A DNA stretch of 64,000 nt from Nitrobacteraceae bacterium AZCC 2146 (GCA_036924855.1 JBAGRP010000001.1:7490001-7554000); one strand, 5' to 3'. Positions 28,962-39,666 are shown, counted from the first letter of the stretch. A program made the numbers and translations. The notes: generated by a model from the letters alone, not told the origin.

Positions 28962-29771
28962 ATGGACGAAGTTGCCCTGACGGCTCTCGCCGGTGTGCAT
29001 CCCGCTCTGCAACCGTGCGGAAGGCTTGCGGACAAGGTTTGCCTAGTGACCGGTGGCGGCACTGGCATTGGCCGAGCGGCTGCGCTGCGTTTCGCGCTGG
29101 AGGGCGCATCAGCCGTCCTCATCGGTGGTCGCCGTGCCGCAGAAGGCGAGGCGGTTGCGGCGGAAGTGCGGGCAGCCGGTGCCGAGGGCGTGTTCGTGCC
29201 AGCCGATGTCACGCGGGAGGAAGACGCGGCAGGTTTGGTCCAGACGGCACTCCGCCGCTTTGGGCGGCTCGACGTGGCGTTCAATAATGCGGGCGTTCAG
29301 GAGCGACGCGCCTCCCTGGCCGACCAAAACAACGAAACCTACGCAAGAGTATTCGACACCAACGTCCGCGCCCTCTTTCATTGCCTGCGCTTCCAGATTC
29401 CGGGAATGCTCGGGAGTGGCGGCGGCGCGATCGTCAACAACACCAGCGTTAGCGGTGTGCGCAATCCAAATCCCGGATTGTCGCTCTATTCAGCATCCAA
29501 GGCCGCCGCCATCGCCCTGACCCGGTCGGCCGCCATGGAATACGCGCCCCAGGGGGTGCGGATAAACGCCATCGCGCCGGGTCGTGTGGTGACCGACATG
29601 ATGCTGGCGTCCGGCATCGCGGACATGAGCGCCGTTGCGGCGGGGTTGCCGCTGCGGCGAATGGGACGTCCCGAAGAGGTTGCCGGTGCGGTGTCTTGGC
29701 TTTTGTCCGATGACGCAAGCTACGTCGTTGGACATGTGCTGTGCGCTGACGGCGGCTTTCTCGCAGGCTAG
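28962..29771 (+). CDS. Short-chain dehydrogenase/reductase
   Basis: A 269-aa classical SDR oxidoreductase: cofactor loop TGGGTGIGRA, NNAG motif, Ser of NNTSVSG and the catalytic Tyr-Lys in SLYSASKAAA, with C-terminal ADGGFLAG. The arginine pair after the second strand (GGRRAAE) suggests NADP(H). ATG at 28962 is 11 bases after the MarR-GNAT stop, so it is probably the regulated partner gene. Substrate unknown. Its intact YxxxK contrasts with the SDR at 51757. Confidence 0.88.
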   Translation: MDEVALTALAGVHPALQPCGRLADKVCLVTGGGTGIGRAAALRFALEGASAVLIGGRRAAEGEAVAAEVRAAGAEGVFVPADVTREEDAAGLVQTALRRFGRLDVAFNNAGVQERRASLADQNNETYARVFDTNVRALFHCLRFQIPGMLGSGGGAIVNNTSVSGVRNPNPGLSLYSASKAAAIALTRSAAMEYAPQGVRINAIAPGRVVTDMMLASGIADMSAVAAGLPLRRMGRPEEVAGAVSWLLSDDASYVVGHVLCADGGFLAG

Positions 29772-29833
29772 GCCCGTTTGCGAAAACCGGACGTCGCATG
29801 GCATCCATCGATGCCCGCTGGTGTATCCGCGGA

Positions 29834-30802
29834 CTACAGCGTCACCACGATCTTGCCGAGATGCCGGTTGGCTTCCATGCGCTCGAATGCCTTGCCGATC
29901 TCGGCGAAGGCAAACACCTTGTCGATCGGCAGTTTCAACTTGCCGGATTCAATTGCCGGCCAGATGTCGGCACGCACCGCGCTGAAGATGTCGCGGATTT
30001 CCTGCAGCGAGCGGGTGCGGAAAGTGACGCCGATGTAGTGAATGCGGCGCGCGGCATGGAGATCGAAATTGAAATCGCCATGCGTGCCGCCGAGACGGCC
30101 GACATTGACGATGCGGCCCATCACCCTGGTCGCCTTCAAGTTCTGGTTGGCGACCGGTCCGGAAATCTGGTCGATGATCAGGTCGACACCTTCGCCACCT
30201 GTCGCCTTCAGCACCTGATCGACCCAGCCGGCATCTTTGGAATCGATCGCGAGATCGGCGCCGAAGTCTTTCAATCGGCCGCGGCGTGCAGCGTCGGTGG
30301 AGGAACCGATCACCATCGTCGCGCCTTTGAATTTGGCGATCTGCAGCGCCATCAGGCCGACGCCGGAGCTGGCACCCTGGATCAGGACCGATTGGCCTTC
30401 CTGCAGCGCGCCATTGGTGACCAGCGCGTTGTGCATGGTGGTGATGGCGACGGGCAGGGTGCAGGCGTCCTCGAAGCTCATGCCGGCCGGGATGTGAAAC
30501 AGCCGGCCGTGATCGGCCAGCGTGTATTCCGCGAACGCCGCGGCGCCGGAGCCCATCACTCTGTCGCCAATCCTGACGCCGCTGGTGTCGGGGCCGACCT
30601 CGGCGACTTCCCCCGCCCATTCCATCCCCAGCACGGTGCCGGCGCCGCCGGCGCTGCCATGGACGTGGCCCTTGGTCATGCCGAGGTCGGCGCGGTTGAG
30701 GCCGCAGGCGCGCACGCGGACCAATACCTGCGTGCCCGTCGGCGATGGTTTGGCGACGTCGGTAATGGCCGCGCCATCGGTGCCGTAGACAAAGGCTTTC
30801 AT
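29834..30802 (-). CDS. Zinc-independent MDR-family quinone oxidoreductase-like protein
   Basis: The 322-aa protein begins MKAFVYGTDGAAITDVAKPS, with the GroES-like fold first (CGLNRADLGMTKGHV, EWAGEVAEVGPDTSG) and a nucleotide-binding Rossmann half with IQGASSGVGLMALQIAK. It ends LGKIVVTL, typical of the quinone-oxidoreductase/enoyl-reductase group (PF00107/PF08240). The canonical catalytic-zinc ligands are not evident, so a zinc-free NADPH-dependent reduction of an alkene or quinone is likely. It leads, with the next gene, a same-strand group that may share a transcript. Confidence 0.85.
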   Translation of the reverse strand: MKAFVYGTDGAAITDVAKPSPTGTQVLVRVRACGLNRADLGMTKGHVHGSAGGAGTVLGMEWAGEVAEVGPDTSGVRIGDRVMGSGAAAFAEYTLADHGRLFHIPAGMSFEDACTLPVAITTMHNALVTNGALQEGQSVLIQGASSGVGLMALQIAKFKGATMVIGSSTDAARRGRLKDFGADLAIDSKDAGWVDQVLKATGGEGVDLIIDQISGPVANQNLKATRVMGRIVNVGRLGGTHGDFNFDLHAARRIHYIGVTFRTRSLQEIRDIFSAVRADIWPAIESGKLKLPIDKVFAFAEIGKAFERMEANRHLGKIVVTL

Positions 30803-30830
30803 CGAAACTTTCTCGTGTCTTTGTGGAGTT

Positions 30831-32784
<1,954 letters not shown>

Positions 32785-32833
32785 GAGGGTGGTCCTTGCT
32801 GCATGTTTATTGTGGCATTCAAAATTAAAGTTC

Positions 32834-32971
32834 GTCATTCCCCGACACGCCAATTGGCGTGTCTGAGGACGCGCGTCTTTGCGCGGTCTCGAAATCCATA
32901 CTCCCTGCGGTGGTTATGGATTCCGGGCTCGCTCATTCAGCTCTGCTGAATTCGCGCCCCGGAATGACAGT
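32834..32971. repeat. Dispersed GTCATTCC-type intergenic element, copy 1
   Basis: The block is bounded by GTCATTCC (left) and GGAATGAC (right), contains a perfect hairpin GACACGCC-AATT-GGCGTGTC (32849-32868) and the string GGTTATGGATTCC. A related copy in opposite orientation is at 58033-58110. It fills the gap between two minus-strand genes. Confidence 0.7.
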
Positions 32972-33945
32972 CAATAAAGTCCCGCGATCTTGGCGCGCTG
33001 GATCACCAGCGCCAGCACCGAGTCGAGGGCGGGCGTGGGGATGCCGGTGAGGCGTCCCATTTCCTGGACCACGGTGACCAACGGATCGATTTCCATCGGC
33101 CGGCCGCGCTCCAGATCCTGCAGCATCGAGGTCTTGTGCGCGCCGACCTTGCGCGCGCCCTCGATGCGGCGCTCGACGTCGACGCGGAATGTCACCCCGA
33201 AGGTTTCCGCGATGGCCTGGGTTTCCAGCATCATCGCCTTCGCCAGCGCGCGCGTCGCAGGATCGGTGCAGATCACGTCGAGGGTTGCATGGGTCAGCGC
33301 GCTGATCGGATTGAAGCAGACATTGCCCCATAGCTTGAGCCAGATTTCGTCGCGGATGCGATCCAGCACCGGCGCCTGCAATCCAGCCTTAGCGAACATC
33401 GCTGCCAGCCGCTCGACATCCGCGCTCTTCTCACCGGACGGCTCGCCGATCGGGAATTTGTCGCCGTAGACATGGCGGATCACACCAGGCGCTTCGATTT
33501 CCGTGGCGGGATAGACGATGCAGCCGATGGCACGCTCGGCGCCGAGTTCGCGCCACTGCCGGCCGCCGGGATCGACGCTTTCCAGCGCCGTCCCCTCGAA
33601 CCGGTTGCCGTGCTTGTAGAAGTACCAATAGGGGATGCCGTTCACCGCGGTGACGATGCGGGTGTGCGGCCCGAGCAACGGCTGCATCTGTTCGATCACG
33701 CCGGTGATCGAATGCGCCTTCAGGCAGACGATGATGAAATCCTGCGGGCCGAGATCGGCGGGAGTGTCGGTGCAGCGCGGCTTCACCACGCGCTCCTCAT
33801 CGCCGATCAGCAGCTTCAGTCCGTTGTCGCGCATGGCAGCGAGATGCGCGCCGCGCGCGACCAGACTGACATCAGCGCCGGCCTGTGCCAGTTGCACACC
33901 GAGGTAGCCGCCGATTGCGCCGGCGCCGTAAATGCAAATCTTCAT
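32971..33945 (-). CDS. Ketopantoate reductase (PanE/ApbA)-family dehydrogenase
   Basis: The 324-aa NADPH-dependent dehydrogenase starts MKICIYGAGAIGGYLGVQLA, with the GxGAIG Rossmann motif, the VNGIPYW segment and the C-terminal catalytic area (ILDRIRDEIWLKLWGNVCFN with Lys and Asn). Family members reduce 2-ketopantoate, but many paralogues act on other 2-oxoacids. Proximity to FAH and oxalate genes makes a 2-oxoacid role plausible. The N-terminal MKICIYGAG fixes the start at 33945. Confidence 0.85.
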   Translation of the reverse strand: MKICIYGAGAIGGYLGVQLAQAGADVSLVARGAHLAAMRDNGLKLLIGDEERVVKPRCTDTPADLGPQDFIIVCLKAHSITGVIEQMQPLLGPHTRIVTAVNGIPYWYFYKHGNRFEGTALESVDPGGRQWRELGAERAIGCIVYPATEIEAPGVIRHVYGDKFPIGEPSGEKSADVERLAAMFAKAGLQAPVLDRIRDEIWLKLWGNVCFNPISALTHATLDVICTDPATRALAKAMMLETQAIAETFGVTFRVDVERRIEGARKVGAHKTSMLQDLERGRPMEIDPLVTVVQEMGRLTGIPTPALDSVLALVIQRAKIAGLY

Positions 33946-34044
33946 CTGATATCCCAAAGCAAACGCCAAAAATATTTTGCCGCGAACCGTTCCCGATCGG
34001 TGAAGAGTTGCTCGAGAACAGAGGCGTTTGCTGGAAGCCGCGCT

Positions 34045-34476
34045 CTAGGCGTGCACGGCTTGTGCGGCGCCGATTCCGTCATCTTCGAGCGCCGTGCTGA
34101 TGTCTCTGATACTGACCACGCCAATCAAGGTATGGTCGTCGATGACAGGTACGTGCCGGATGTGGTTCTTGTTCATGAGATGACGGACATGTTCAAGCGT
34201 ATCGGTGGAGCGGCAGGAAATCAGTTCCTGCACCGATATCAGGTTCGAGACTTTCAGATTGACGCCGGCGGCGCCGTGTTCGGCAATGGCGCGAACGACG
34301 TCACGCTCGGAAAACATCCCGACCGCAACATTGCCTTCGGTGCGACAGACATCCTTGACCACCAGCGCACTGATGTTGCCGGTGCGGAGCAACTGGGCGG
34401 CGATCGCGACGGTTTCGTTCATGCGAACTGTCGCGATACGGGTGCTTTTCTTGCGCAGAATGTCTCCGACTTTCAT
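34045..34476 (-). CDS. CBS-domain pair protein (oxalate regulon)
   Basis: The 143-aa protein starts MKVGDILRKKSTRIATVRMN and has two CBS modules (about 8-65 and 75-135; ALVVKDVCRTEG and HVPVIDDHTLIGVVSIRD). CBS pairs bind adenine nucleotides such as AMP, ATP or SAM and usually sense energy state. It has no enzymatic fusion. The 17-bp GntR-type dyad lies 51 bases upstream of its start, in the same position as at the transporters, so it is probably part of the oxalate regulon. Its partner protein is not evident. Confidence 0.85.
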   Translation of the reverse strand: MKVGDILRKKSTRIATVRMNETVAIAAQLLRTGNISALVVKDVCRTEGNVAVGMFSERDVVRAIAEHGAAGVNLKVSNLISVQELISCRSTDTLEHVRHLMNKNHIRHVPVIDDHTLIGVVSIRDISTALEDDGIGAAQAVHA

Positions 34477-34526
34477 CGCAACCTCCCTGGGTGATCGATT
34501 TAGGATCGTTATTATACTTGTGACAT

Positions 34527-34543
34527 TGGTATACGGTATGCCA
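34527..34543. promoter_or_regulatory. GntR-type operator, site 1
   Basis: TGGTAT-N5-ATGCCA, 51 bases upstream of the CBS-pair gene. One of six matches to the TGGYAT-N5-ATRCCA-type dyad in this cluster. Confidence 0.75.
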
Positions 34544-34707
34544 ATTGTCAACGCGAAATGATCGGGCTCAAGCACTCAAATGCGGCGAGAAATGTCAGTA
34601 TTTCTTACGTTTTAAGGCTTATCCTCGGGGGATGGCTCTCGCGCTTCTACGGCGGGAAGACTACGAGTCTCTCATTCGTATTATGTATGCCAACCGATTC
34701 GGCGCAC

Positions 34708-34737
34708 AAAAAAAGGGCGCACAGATGTGCGCCCTTT
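34708..34737 (-). terminator. Intrinsic terminator of the first transporter gene
   Basis: Read on the minus strand, a 12-bp stem (AAAGGGCGCACA / TGTGCGCCCTTT, two-base loop) is followed by seven T residues. It ends the transporter transcript 22 bases after its stop. Confidence 0.9.
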
Positions 34738-34758
34738 CAGAGTGGTTGGTCTCTTGCC

Positions 34759-36075
34759 TCAGGCCGTCTTGGCGTTGCGCGCAGTGGCGTCGGCCGTCAG
34801 CGGGTCGCTTCCGAGAATGAACGCCCGCCGCATTGGCTTGATCACAAACAACGCCAGCAGAGCTGCTGTGGCATTCAGCGCGACAACAACAACGAACACT
34901 GCCTGCCATCCATAGCTGGCTGCTATCAGACTGGCCAATGGCACCAGCAGCGCTGCTGTGCCCTTGGCGGTGTACAGCATGCCGTTGTTGGTGGTTGCGA
35001 ACTTGGCGCCGAACGTATCGCCGCAGGTTGCCGGGAAGAGGCTGTAGATTTCGCCGAACACGCCGAAATACACCGCGGTCGCGAGAACGAATACGAGCGG
35101 AACATGACCATAGGCGGACAGCGTCAGCAGCATTAGCGCCGCCGTTCCAAAGGCGATGAACATCGTATACTCGCGGCCGATGGTGTCGGACACCCAGCCG
35201 AAGAACGGGCGGCCAAAGCCATCGAAGATCCGGTCAAGTGAAATCGCGAAGGTCAGTGCGGCCATCTGGAAGCCGAGCAGGCTGACCGGTTCGTTGGCGA
35301 TCTTGAAGTCCTTTGCGATCGGCGCGATTTGCGCCGCTGTCATCAGGCCGCCGGCAGCGACCATGACGAACACCAGATACATCACCCAGAAGATAGCGCT
35401 GCGCAGCACCTGCGGCGGCGTGAAGTCGATCTTGGTTTGCGGCAGGTTCAGTTGCTTGCGTCGAACCGGCAATGCATGCAGCGGCTTGCGCATGAAAAAT
35501 GCGAGCACGAAGACGATGAGGCCTTGCCCGATTCCGAAGGTAAGGAAGGCGTGCTGATATCCGCTCTCGGCGATCATGTTGGCGATCGGCACCACCGTGA
35601 TCGCGGCGCCTGCACCGAAGCCCGCCGCCGTTGCGCCGGCGGCCAGACCGCGACGATCCGGAAACCACTTCAACGCATTGCCGACGCAGGTCCCGTACAC
35701 CGAACCGGCGCCGATGCCGCCGACGATGGCCGCGGCGTACAGCAGCACAAGCGAGTCCGCGTAGGAATTCAGGATCCAGGCGAGGCTGATCATCACGCCG
35801 CCGAACATGATGACGACGCGCGGGCCGTATTTGTCAACGAACCATGCTTCGACCGGAACGAGCCAGGTTTCGACGACGACGAAGAGGGTGAAGGCCAATT
35901 GAATTGAGGCGCGGCCCCAATGATACTTGGCATCGATCGGATCGACGAACAGCGTCCATCCGTATTGCAGGTTGGCGATCATCGCCATGCAGACGATGCC
36001 CATGCCGAGTTGAATCCAGCGAAAGCCGCCAGACGGTGCCGTTTCCATTGCGGGCGCGTTTGTGCTTGAAGTCAT
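34759..36075 (-). CDS. OxlT-family MFS transporter (oxalate/formate antiporter-like), copy 1
   Basis: The 438-aa, about 12-TM MFS protein belongs to the oxalate:formate antiporter family (first TM GMGIVCMAMIANLQYGWTLF; PALPVRRKQ-type loop; AWFVDKYGPRVVIMFGG after TM2 and GWVSDTIGREYTMF before TM9). It would bring in oxalate in exchange for formate at the inner membrane. GGAGG precedes the ATG. A GntR-type dyad is 84 bases upstream and an intrinsic terminator follows. A second paralogue lies at 36412-37698. Confidence 0.88.
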   Translation of the reverse strand: MTSSTNAPAMETAPSGGFRWIQLGMGIVCMAMIANLQYGWTLFVDPIDAKYHWGRASIQLAFTLFVVVETWLVPVEAWFVDKYGPRVVIMFGGVMISLAWILNSYADSLVLLYAAAIVGGIGAGSVYGTCVGNALKWFPDRRGLAAGATAAGFGAGAAITVVPIANMIAESGYQHAFLTFGIGQGLIVFVLAFFMRKPLHALPVRRKQLNLPQTKIDFTPPQVLRSAIFWVMYLVFVMVAAGGLMTAAQIAPIAKDFKIANEPVSLLGFQMAALTFAISLDRIFDGFGRPFFGWVSDTIGREYTMFIAFGTAALMLLTLSAYGHVPLVFVLATAVYFGVFGEIYSLFPATCGDTFGAKFATTNNGMLYTAKGTAALLVPLASLIAASYGWQAVFVVVVALNATAALLALFVIKPMRRAFILGSDPLTADATARNAKTA

Positions 36076-36158
36076 GCTTCCTCCGATGCGCGCTTTTTGT
36101 GTGACCTAGTGCCGCAGTAGTTGTGGCTTATTGTCGCAAGCGCTGCTTTGTGGAAGAC

Positions 36159-36175
36159 TGGTATATTATATTCCA
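36159..36175. promoter_or_regulatory. GntR-type operator, site 2
   Basis: TGGTAT-N5-ATTCCA, 84 bases upstream of the first transporter gene; one mismatch from the symmetric form. The surrounding TATATTATATT may include the -10 region. Confidence 0.65.
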
Positions 36176-36355
36176 AGATGCAAGCTGATCTTGAGCGAAG
36201 ATTTCAGATTTGCCTCTGGCATCCCAGACATGTGCTGCGATGCAGCATGGGTGCAATGATGCGCAATCCCGGTATTGCGGCTCAAGCTTAGGAAGACGAT
36301 CCATGGGCGCCTTGTCGTGGTTTGTCTTCGACGAACGCACGAACATTCGGGACGC

Positions 36356-36391
36356 AAAAAGCGCGCTCAACCTTTCGGTCGAGCGCGCTTT
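36356..36391 (-). terminator. Intrinsic terminator of the second transporter gene
   Basis: Minus strand: AAAGCGCGCTC and its complement GAGCGCGCTTT (stem 11 bp, 12-base loop) followed by a T run. It lies 21-56 bases after the stop of the gene ending at 36412. Confidence 0.88.
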
Positions 36392-36411
36392 GTTGGTGTC
36401 GTGGATGACGA

Positions 36412-37698
36412 TTATGCGAGTGCTTTCGCGACCACGTTCTTCCGCCACGGCTTGAGCACGATGATCGCCAGCAGCGAGGCGAGGATGTTCGCTCCCGCCG
36501 CGATCAGGAACACAGTGTCCCAGGTCCCCGACGATTGCTGCATGTAGTTCGCGACGGGCACCAGCAGGGCCGCCGTGCCTTTCGCGGTGTAGAGCAGTCC
36601 GGCGTTGGTCGTCGCAAACTTCGCGCCGAACGTGTCGGTGCAGGTCGAGGGGAATAGTGAGTAGATCTCACCCCAGGCGAAGAACACGAAACCTGACAGC
36701 AGCACGAACCAGAGCGGATCGTGTCCCCAGAGATAAAGCGCGTAGATGCCGAGGCCTTCCATGCCGAAGGCGATGAACATCGTATTCTCGCGGCCGATCA
36801 TGTCGGAGATCCAGCCAAAGAACGGACGTGTCAGGCCATTGAGTACGCGGTCGATGGTAGCGGCGAATGTCACCGCCGTCATCGTCACGGCCATCAGCGT
36901 GACCGGAACGTTGTCGATCTTCCAGTCGGCTGCGATCGGCTTCAAATTCGCCGTCACCATCAATCCGCCTGCGCCGACGATCACGAACATGAAGTACATC
37001 AGCCAGAAGATCGGATGGCGGATGACTTCGGTCGGAGCGTAGTTGCGGCGGGTCTGGATGACGTTGACGTTCTGCGTCACTGCAGGCACCTGGCCTGTCT
37101 TTGGCGGAAACAGGAAGAACGCCAGGATGACGATGATCAGGCCCTGGCCCAGACCGAAGTACAGGAACGTGCTCTGGAATCCGGAATCCTTGATCATCGC
37201 CTGGATCGGCGCGACGGTGAGTGCGGAGCCCGCGCCGAAGCCTGCTGCGGTGATGCCGGCGGCGAGTCCACGCTTGTCGGGAAACCACTTCAGCGCATTG
37301 CCGACGCAGGTACCGTAGACGCCGCCGGCGCCGATGCCGGCTATGATCATGCCGAGGTAGTAGCCATTGAGTGTCGTCGCCTCGGCGTTGATGGCCCAGC
37401 CGATGCCGCAGAGGATGCCGCCGATCAGCACCACCAGGCGCGGGCCGTATTTATCGACGAACCAGCCCTCGATCGGTACCAGCCAGGTTTCGAACAACAC
37501 GAAGAGGGTAAACGCCCACTGGATCGAGGCGCGATCCCAGCCAAATTTTTTCTGGATGTCGGGGACGAAGAACGTCCAGCCGTATTGATAGTTGGCGATC
37601 ATCACCATCGCGCCGACGCCGATGGCTAATTGAGTCCAGCGATAGGCATCGCTGACACGTGCCGCGGCCGGAGCCGCTCCATGAACTGCATCCGTCAT
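36412..37698 (-). CDS. OxlT-family MFS transporter (oxalate/formate antiporter-like), copy 2
   Basis: The 428-aa MFS protein starts MTDAVHGAAPAAARV after GGGAGAAACC. It shows about 12 TM segments and the same family layout as copy 1 (WTQLAIGVGAMVMIANYQYG, GWFVDKYGPRLVVLIGG, GWISDMIGRENTMF). The two are related but not near-identical: e.g. the central cytoplasmic loop differs. A GntR-type dyad (37755-37771) is 57 bases upstream of its start, and a terminator follows. Two paralogues may serve uptake and exchange at different affinity, which is inference. Confidence 0.88.
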   Translation of the reverse strand: MTDAVHGAAPAAARVSDAYRWTQLAIGVGAMVMIANYQYGWTFFVPDIQKKFGWDRASIQWAFTLFVLFETWLVPIEGWFVDKYGPRLVVLIGGILCGIGWAINAEATTLNGYYLGMIIAGIGAGGVYGTCVGNALKWFPDKRGLAAGITAAGFGAGSALTVAPIQAMIKDSGFQSTFLYFGLGQGLIIVILAFFLFPPKTGQVPAVTQNVNVIQTRRNYAPTEVIRHPIFWLMYFMFVIVGAGGLMVTANLKPIAADWKIDNVPVTLMAVTMTAVTFAATIDRVLNGLTRPFFGWISDMIGRENTMFIAFGMEGLGIYALYLWGHDPLWFVLLSGFVFFAWGEIYSLFPSTCTDTFGAKFATTNAGLLYTAKGTAALLVPVANYMQQSSGTWDTVFLIAAGANILASLLAIIVLKPWRKNVVAKALA

Positions 37699-37754
37699 AG
37701 GTTTCTCCCGAGGCACGCTTCTGTTTTAGGTTGAGCGTTACCGTCTGGTCATTT

Positions 37755-37771
37755 TGGTATGCGATATGCCA
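37755..37771. promoter_or_regulatory. GntR-type operator, site 3
   Basis: TGGTAT-N5-ATGCCA, 57 bases upstream of the second transporter start. Confidence 0.75.
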
Positions 37772-37864
37772 GCCATCAAGCGATTATAACTTTAAAACCG
37801 AAGGCGCGCGCAAATGTCGCAGATGTTGCGCACAGGCGCCCCTTTGGTCCTGATTGTTCCGGAT

Positions 37865-37892
37865 AAAAAAATGGCCCCGGAAAACCGGGGCC
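37865..37892 (-). terminator. Intrinsic terminator of the 45-aa gene
   Basis: Minus strand: GGCCCCGG-TTTT-CCGGGGCC, an 8-bp stem with a four-base loop, followed by seven T residues. It lies 72 bases after the stop of the small gene, giving that gene its own complete transcription unit. Confidence 0.9.
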
Positions 37893-37963
37893 AAGTCTGG
37901 GAGGAAACTGGAGGATGATCGGCGATAACGCTCAACCAGCCTGAAATTCGCGGTGTTCGGTAC

Positions 37964-38101
37964 TCAGAGACCGAAATAGGGCAGGTCGCCATTGCGCTGC
38001 GAGATGCGGGCGCTGGTCATCAGCAGCCGGTCGATGGTGGCGAGCAGGCGGCCGAACAGAGTGGCGGACGGGGCGAGGCCGAGCGAAGCAGTTTTGGACA
38101 T
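37964..38101 (-). CDS. Regulated small protein, 45 aa, in the oxalate cluster
   Basis: ATG at 38101 opens a 45-codon frame (MSKTASLGLAPSATLFGRLL, then IDRLLMTSARISQRNGDLPYF, ending GL and TGA at 37964). AGAAGAGGGA lies 7-10 bases upstream. The 17-bp dyad is 57 bases upstream and a strong intrinsic terminator is downstream, so it is a monocistronic unit of the GntR regulon. The short amphipathic helical N-terminal part and R/K-rich centre are like the small DUF1127-type proteins of alphaproteobacteria, but no clear DUF1127 match is claimed. Function unknown. It lies between the second transporter and frc. Confidence 0.75.
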   Translation of the reverse strand: MSKTASLGLAPSATLFGRLLATIDRLLMTSARISQRNGDLPYFGL

Positions 38102-38157
38102 TGTCGATCCCTCTTCTGAAAGCGCGGCGGCGCTTCGTTCTCATCTGAGGACAATCT

Positions 38158-38174
38158 AGGCATACCAGATGCCA
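38158..38174. promoter_or_regulatory. GntR-type operator, site 4
   Basis: AGGCAT-N5-ATGCCA, one mismatch in the left arm, 57 bases upstream of the 45-aa gene. Confidence 0.65.
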
Positions 38175-38248
38175 CTGACAATTCCGTTGTTTGCATAGCA
38201 GCAAAGAAATTTTTGCAGTGCAAAATGGATCGATTTGATTTTCTTATC

Positions 38249-38279
38249 AAAAAAGGCCGCCGAGGGGTCGGCGGCCTTT
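38249..38279 (-). terminator. Intrinsic terminator of the gntR-oxc-frc transcript
   Basis: Minus strand: AAAGGCCGCCGA (38252-38263 complement) pairs with TCGGCGGCCTTT around four bases, then six T residues. It is 27 bases after the frc stop. Confidence 0.9.
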
Positions 38280-38305
38280 GGTCGGTATTGATAAACGCTA
38301 AGGCG

Positions 38306-39583
38306 TTATTCGGCGGCGACCTTGCGCGGCGGATCGAGGGCGCCGGAATCGTGGATCTCGGCGACCTGATGGTCGCTGAAGCCCAGCACCTGGCGCAGGA
38401 TTTCGTCGGTGTGCTCGCCAAGCAGCGGCGAGCGGGTCACCTCGGTGGGGCTGTCCGACATCTTGATCGGGTTGCCGACCGAGAGATACTTGCCGCGCTC
38501 GGGGTGGTCGACCTCGACCACGGTGCCGGTGGCGCGCAGCGACTGGTCCTCGGCCAGTTCTTTCATCGACAGGATCGGACCGCAGGGGATGTCGTCCTCA
38601 TTGAGGATATCCATCGCCTCGAACTTGGTCTTGGTCATGGTCCACCGTTCGATGCGCGAAAAGATCTCGTTGAGGCGCGGCAGCCGCACGGCCGGCTTGG
38701 AATAGTTCGGATCGGTCTTCCAGGTCGGCTCGCCGATCACGTCGCAGATCTTTTCCCACACCGGCGCCTGGGTGATGAAATAGATGTAGGCGTTGGGATC
38801 GGTCTCCCAGCCCTTGCACTTCAGGATGCGACCGGGCTGGCCACCGCCGGAATCGTTGCCGGCGCGGGGCACCGCGTCACCGAACGGAATGCCTTCGCCG
38901 AACTGGCTGTATTCCTTGAGCGGGCCATGGGCGAGGCGCTGCTGATCGCGCAGCTTGACGCGGGCGAGGTTGAGCACGCCGTCCTGCATCGCGGCGGTGA
39001 CCTTCTGTCCCTTGCCCGTCACGGTGCGCTGATACAAAGCGGTGACGATGCCGAGCGCCAGATGCAGGCCGGTGCCGCTGTCGCCGATCTGTGCGCCGGT
39101 GACGAGCGGCAAGCCATCGCGGAAGCCGGTGGTCGAGGCGGCGCCGCCGGTGCACTGCGCGACGTTCTCATAGACCTTGCAGTCCTCATAGGGGCCGGGG
39201 CCAAAGCCCTTGATCGAGGCCACGATCATCTTCGGATTGATCTGCTGGATCTTCTCGAACGGGAAACCCATGCGGTCGAGCACGCCCGGTCCGAAGTTCT
39301 CCACCAGTACGTCGCAGGACTTGATCAGCGCGATCAGGACTTCCTTGCCCTTCGGATTCTTGGTGTCCAGGGTGATCGAGCGCTTGTTGTGGTTCAGCAT
39401 GGTGAAATACAGGCTGTCGACGTTCGGCACGTCCTGCAGCTGGCCGCGGGTGATATCACCGACGCCTGGCCGCTCGACCTTGATCACGTCGGCGCCAAAC
39501 CAGGCCAGCAATTGCGTGCAGGTCGGTCCGGACTGGACGTGGGTGAAATCGAGAATGCGAACGCCCTTGAGCGCCTGAGTCAT
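38306..39583 (-). CDS. frc: Formyl-CoA:oxalate CoA-transferase
   Basis: This 425-aa class III CoA-transferase moves CoA from formyl-CoA to oxalate, giving oxalyl-CoA for Oxc. Key features of the oxalate enzyme are visible: Gln17 in [10 protein letters not shown], Glu139 in CKVYENVAQ, the catalytic Asp168 in [10 protein letters not shown] and the SGGGQP glycine loop at 245-250. These fit the Oxalobacter Frc numbering to within one residue. Length is as in the family. It is last in a gntR-oxc-frc unit (83 bases after oxc), with a terminator following. Confidence 0.93.
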   Translation of the reverse strand: MTQALKGVRILDFTHVQSGPTCTQLLAWFGADVIKVERPGVGDITRGQLQDVPNVDSLYFTMLNHNKRSITLDTKNPKGKEVLIALIKSCDVLVENFGPGVLDRMGFPFEKIQQINPKMIVASIKGFGPGPYEDCKVYENVAQCTGGAASTTGFRDGLPLVTGAQIGDSGTGLHLALGIVTALYQRTVTGKGQKVTAAMQDGVLNLARVKLRDQQRLAHGPLKEYSQFGEGIPFGDAVPRAGNDSGGGQPGRILKCKGWETDPNAYIYFITQAPVWEKICDVIGEPTWKTDPNYSKPAVRLPRLNEIFSRIERWTMTKTKFEAMDILNEDDIPCGPILSMKELAEDQSLRATGTVVEVDHPERGKYLSVGNPIKMSDSPTEVTRSPLLGEHTDEILRQVLGFSDHQVAEIHDSGALDPPRKVAAE

Positions 39584-39632
39584 TATCTTGCTCCCGTATC
39601 TTCTAGTTGCCGCGCGGGCAGAAAGGAAAAGG

Positions 39633-39654
39633 GACGGGGCCCTGCGACCCCGTC
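39633..39654 (-). terminator. Weak hairpin between oxc and frc
   Basis: Minus strand: GACGGGG-N8-CCCCGTC, 7-bp stem, then CCCTTTT. It may cause partial termination or protect the upstream mRNA between oxc and frc. Confidence 0.45.
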
Positions 39655-39666
39655 GATCATACAGAG

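Larger units (their letters stand above)
36076..36411. other. Intergenic region between the two transporters
   Basis: The 336 bases contain the promoter/operator region of the first transporter (dyad 36159-36175) and the terminator of the second (36356-36391). Between them (36180-36350) I see no gene or repeat. Confidence 0.6.

Noticed and set aside
34685..34695. GntR-type site near the first transporter terminator
   Set aside because: Only the ATGCCA arm is present, and it lies downstream of the gene.
34759..37698. Recent duplication or assembly artefact of the transporter genes
   Set aside because: The proteins differ at many positions, including the central loop, and each has its own operator and terminator.
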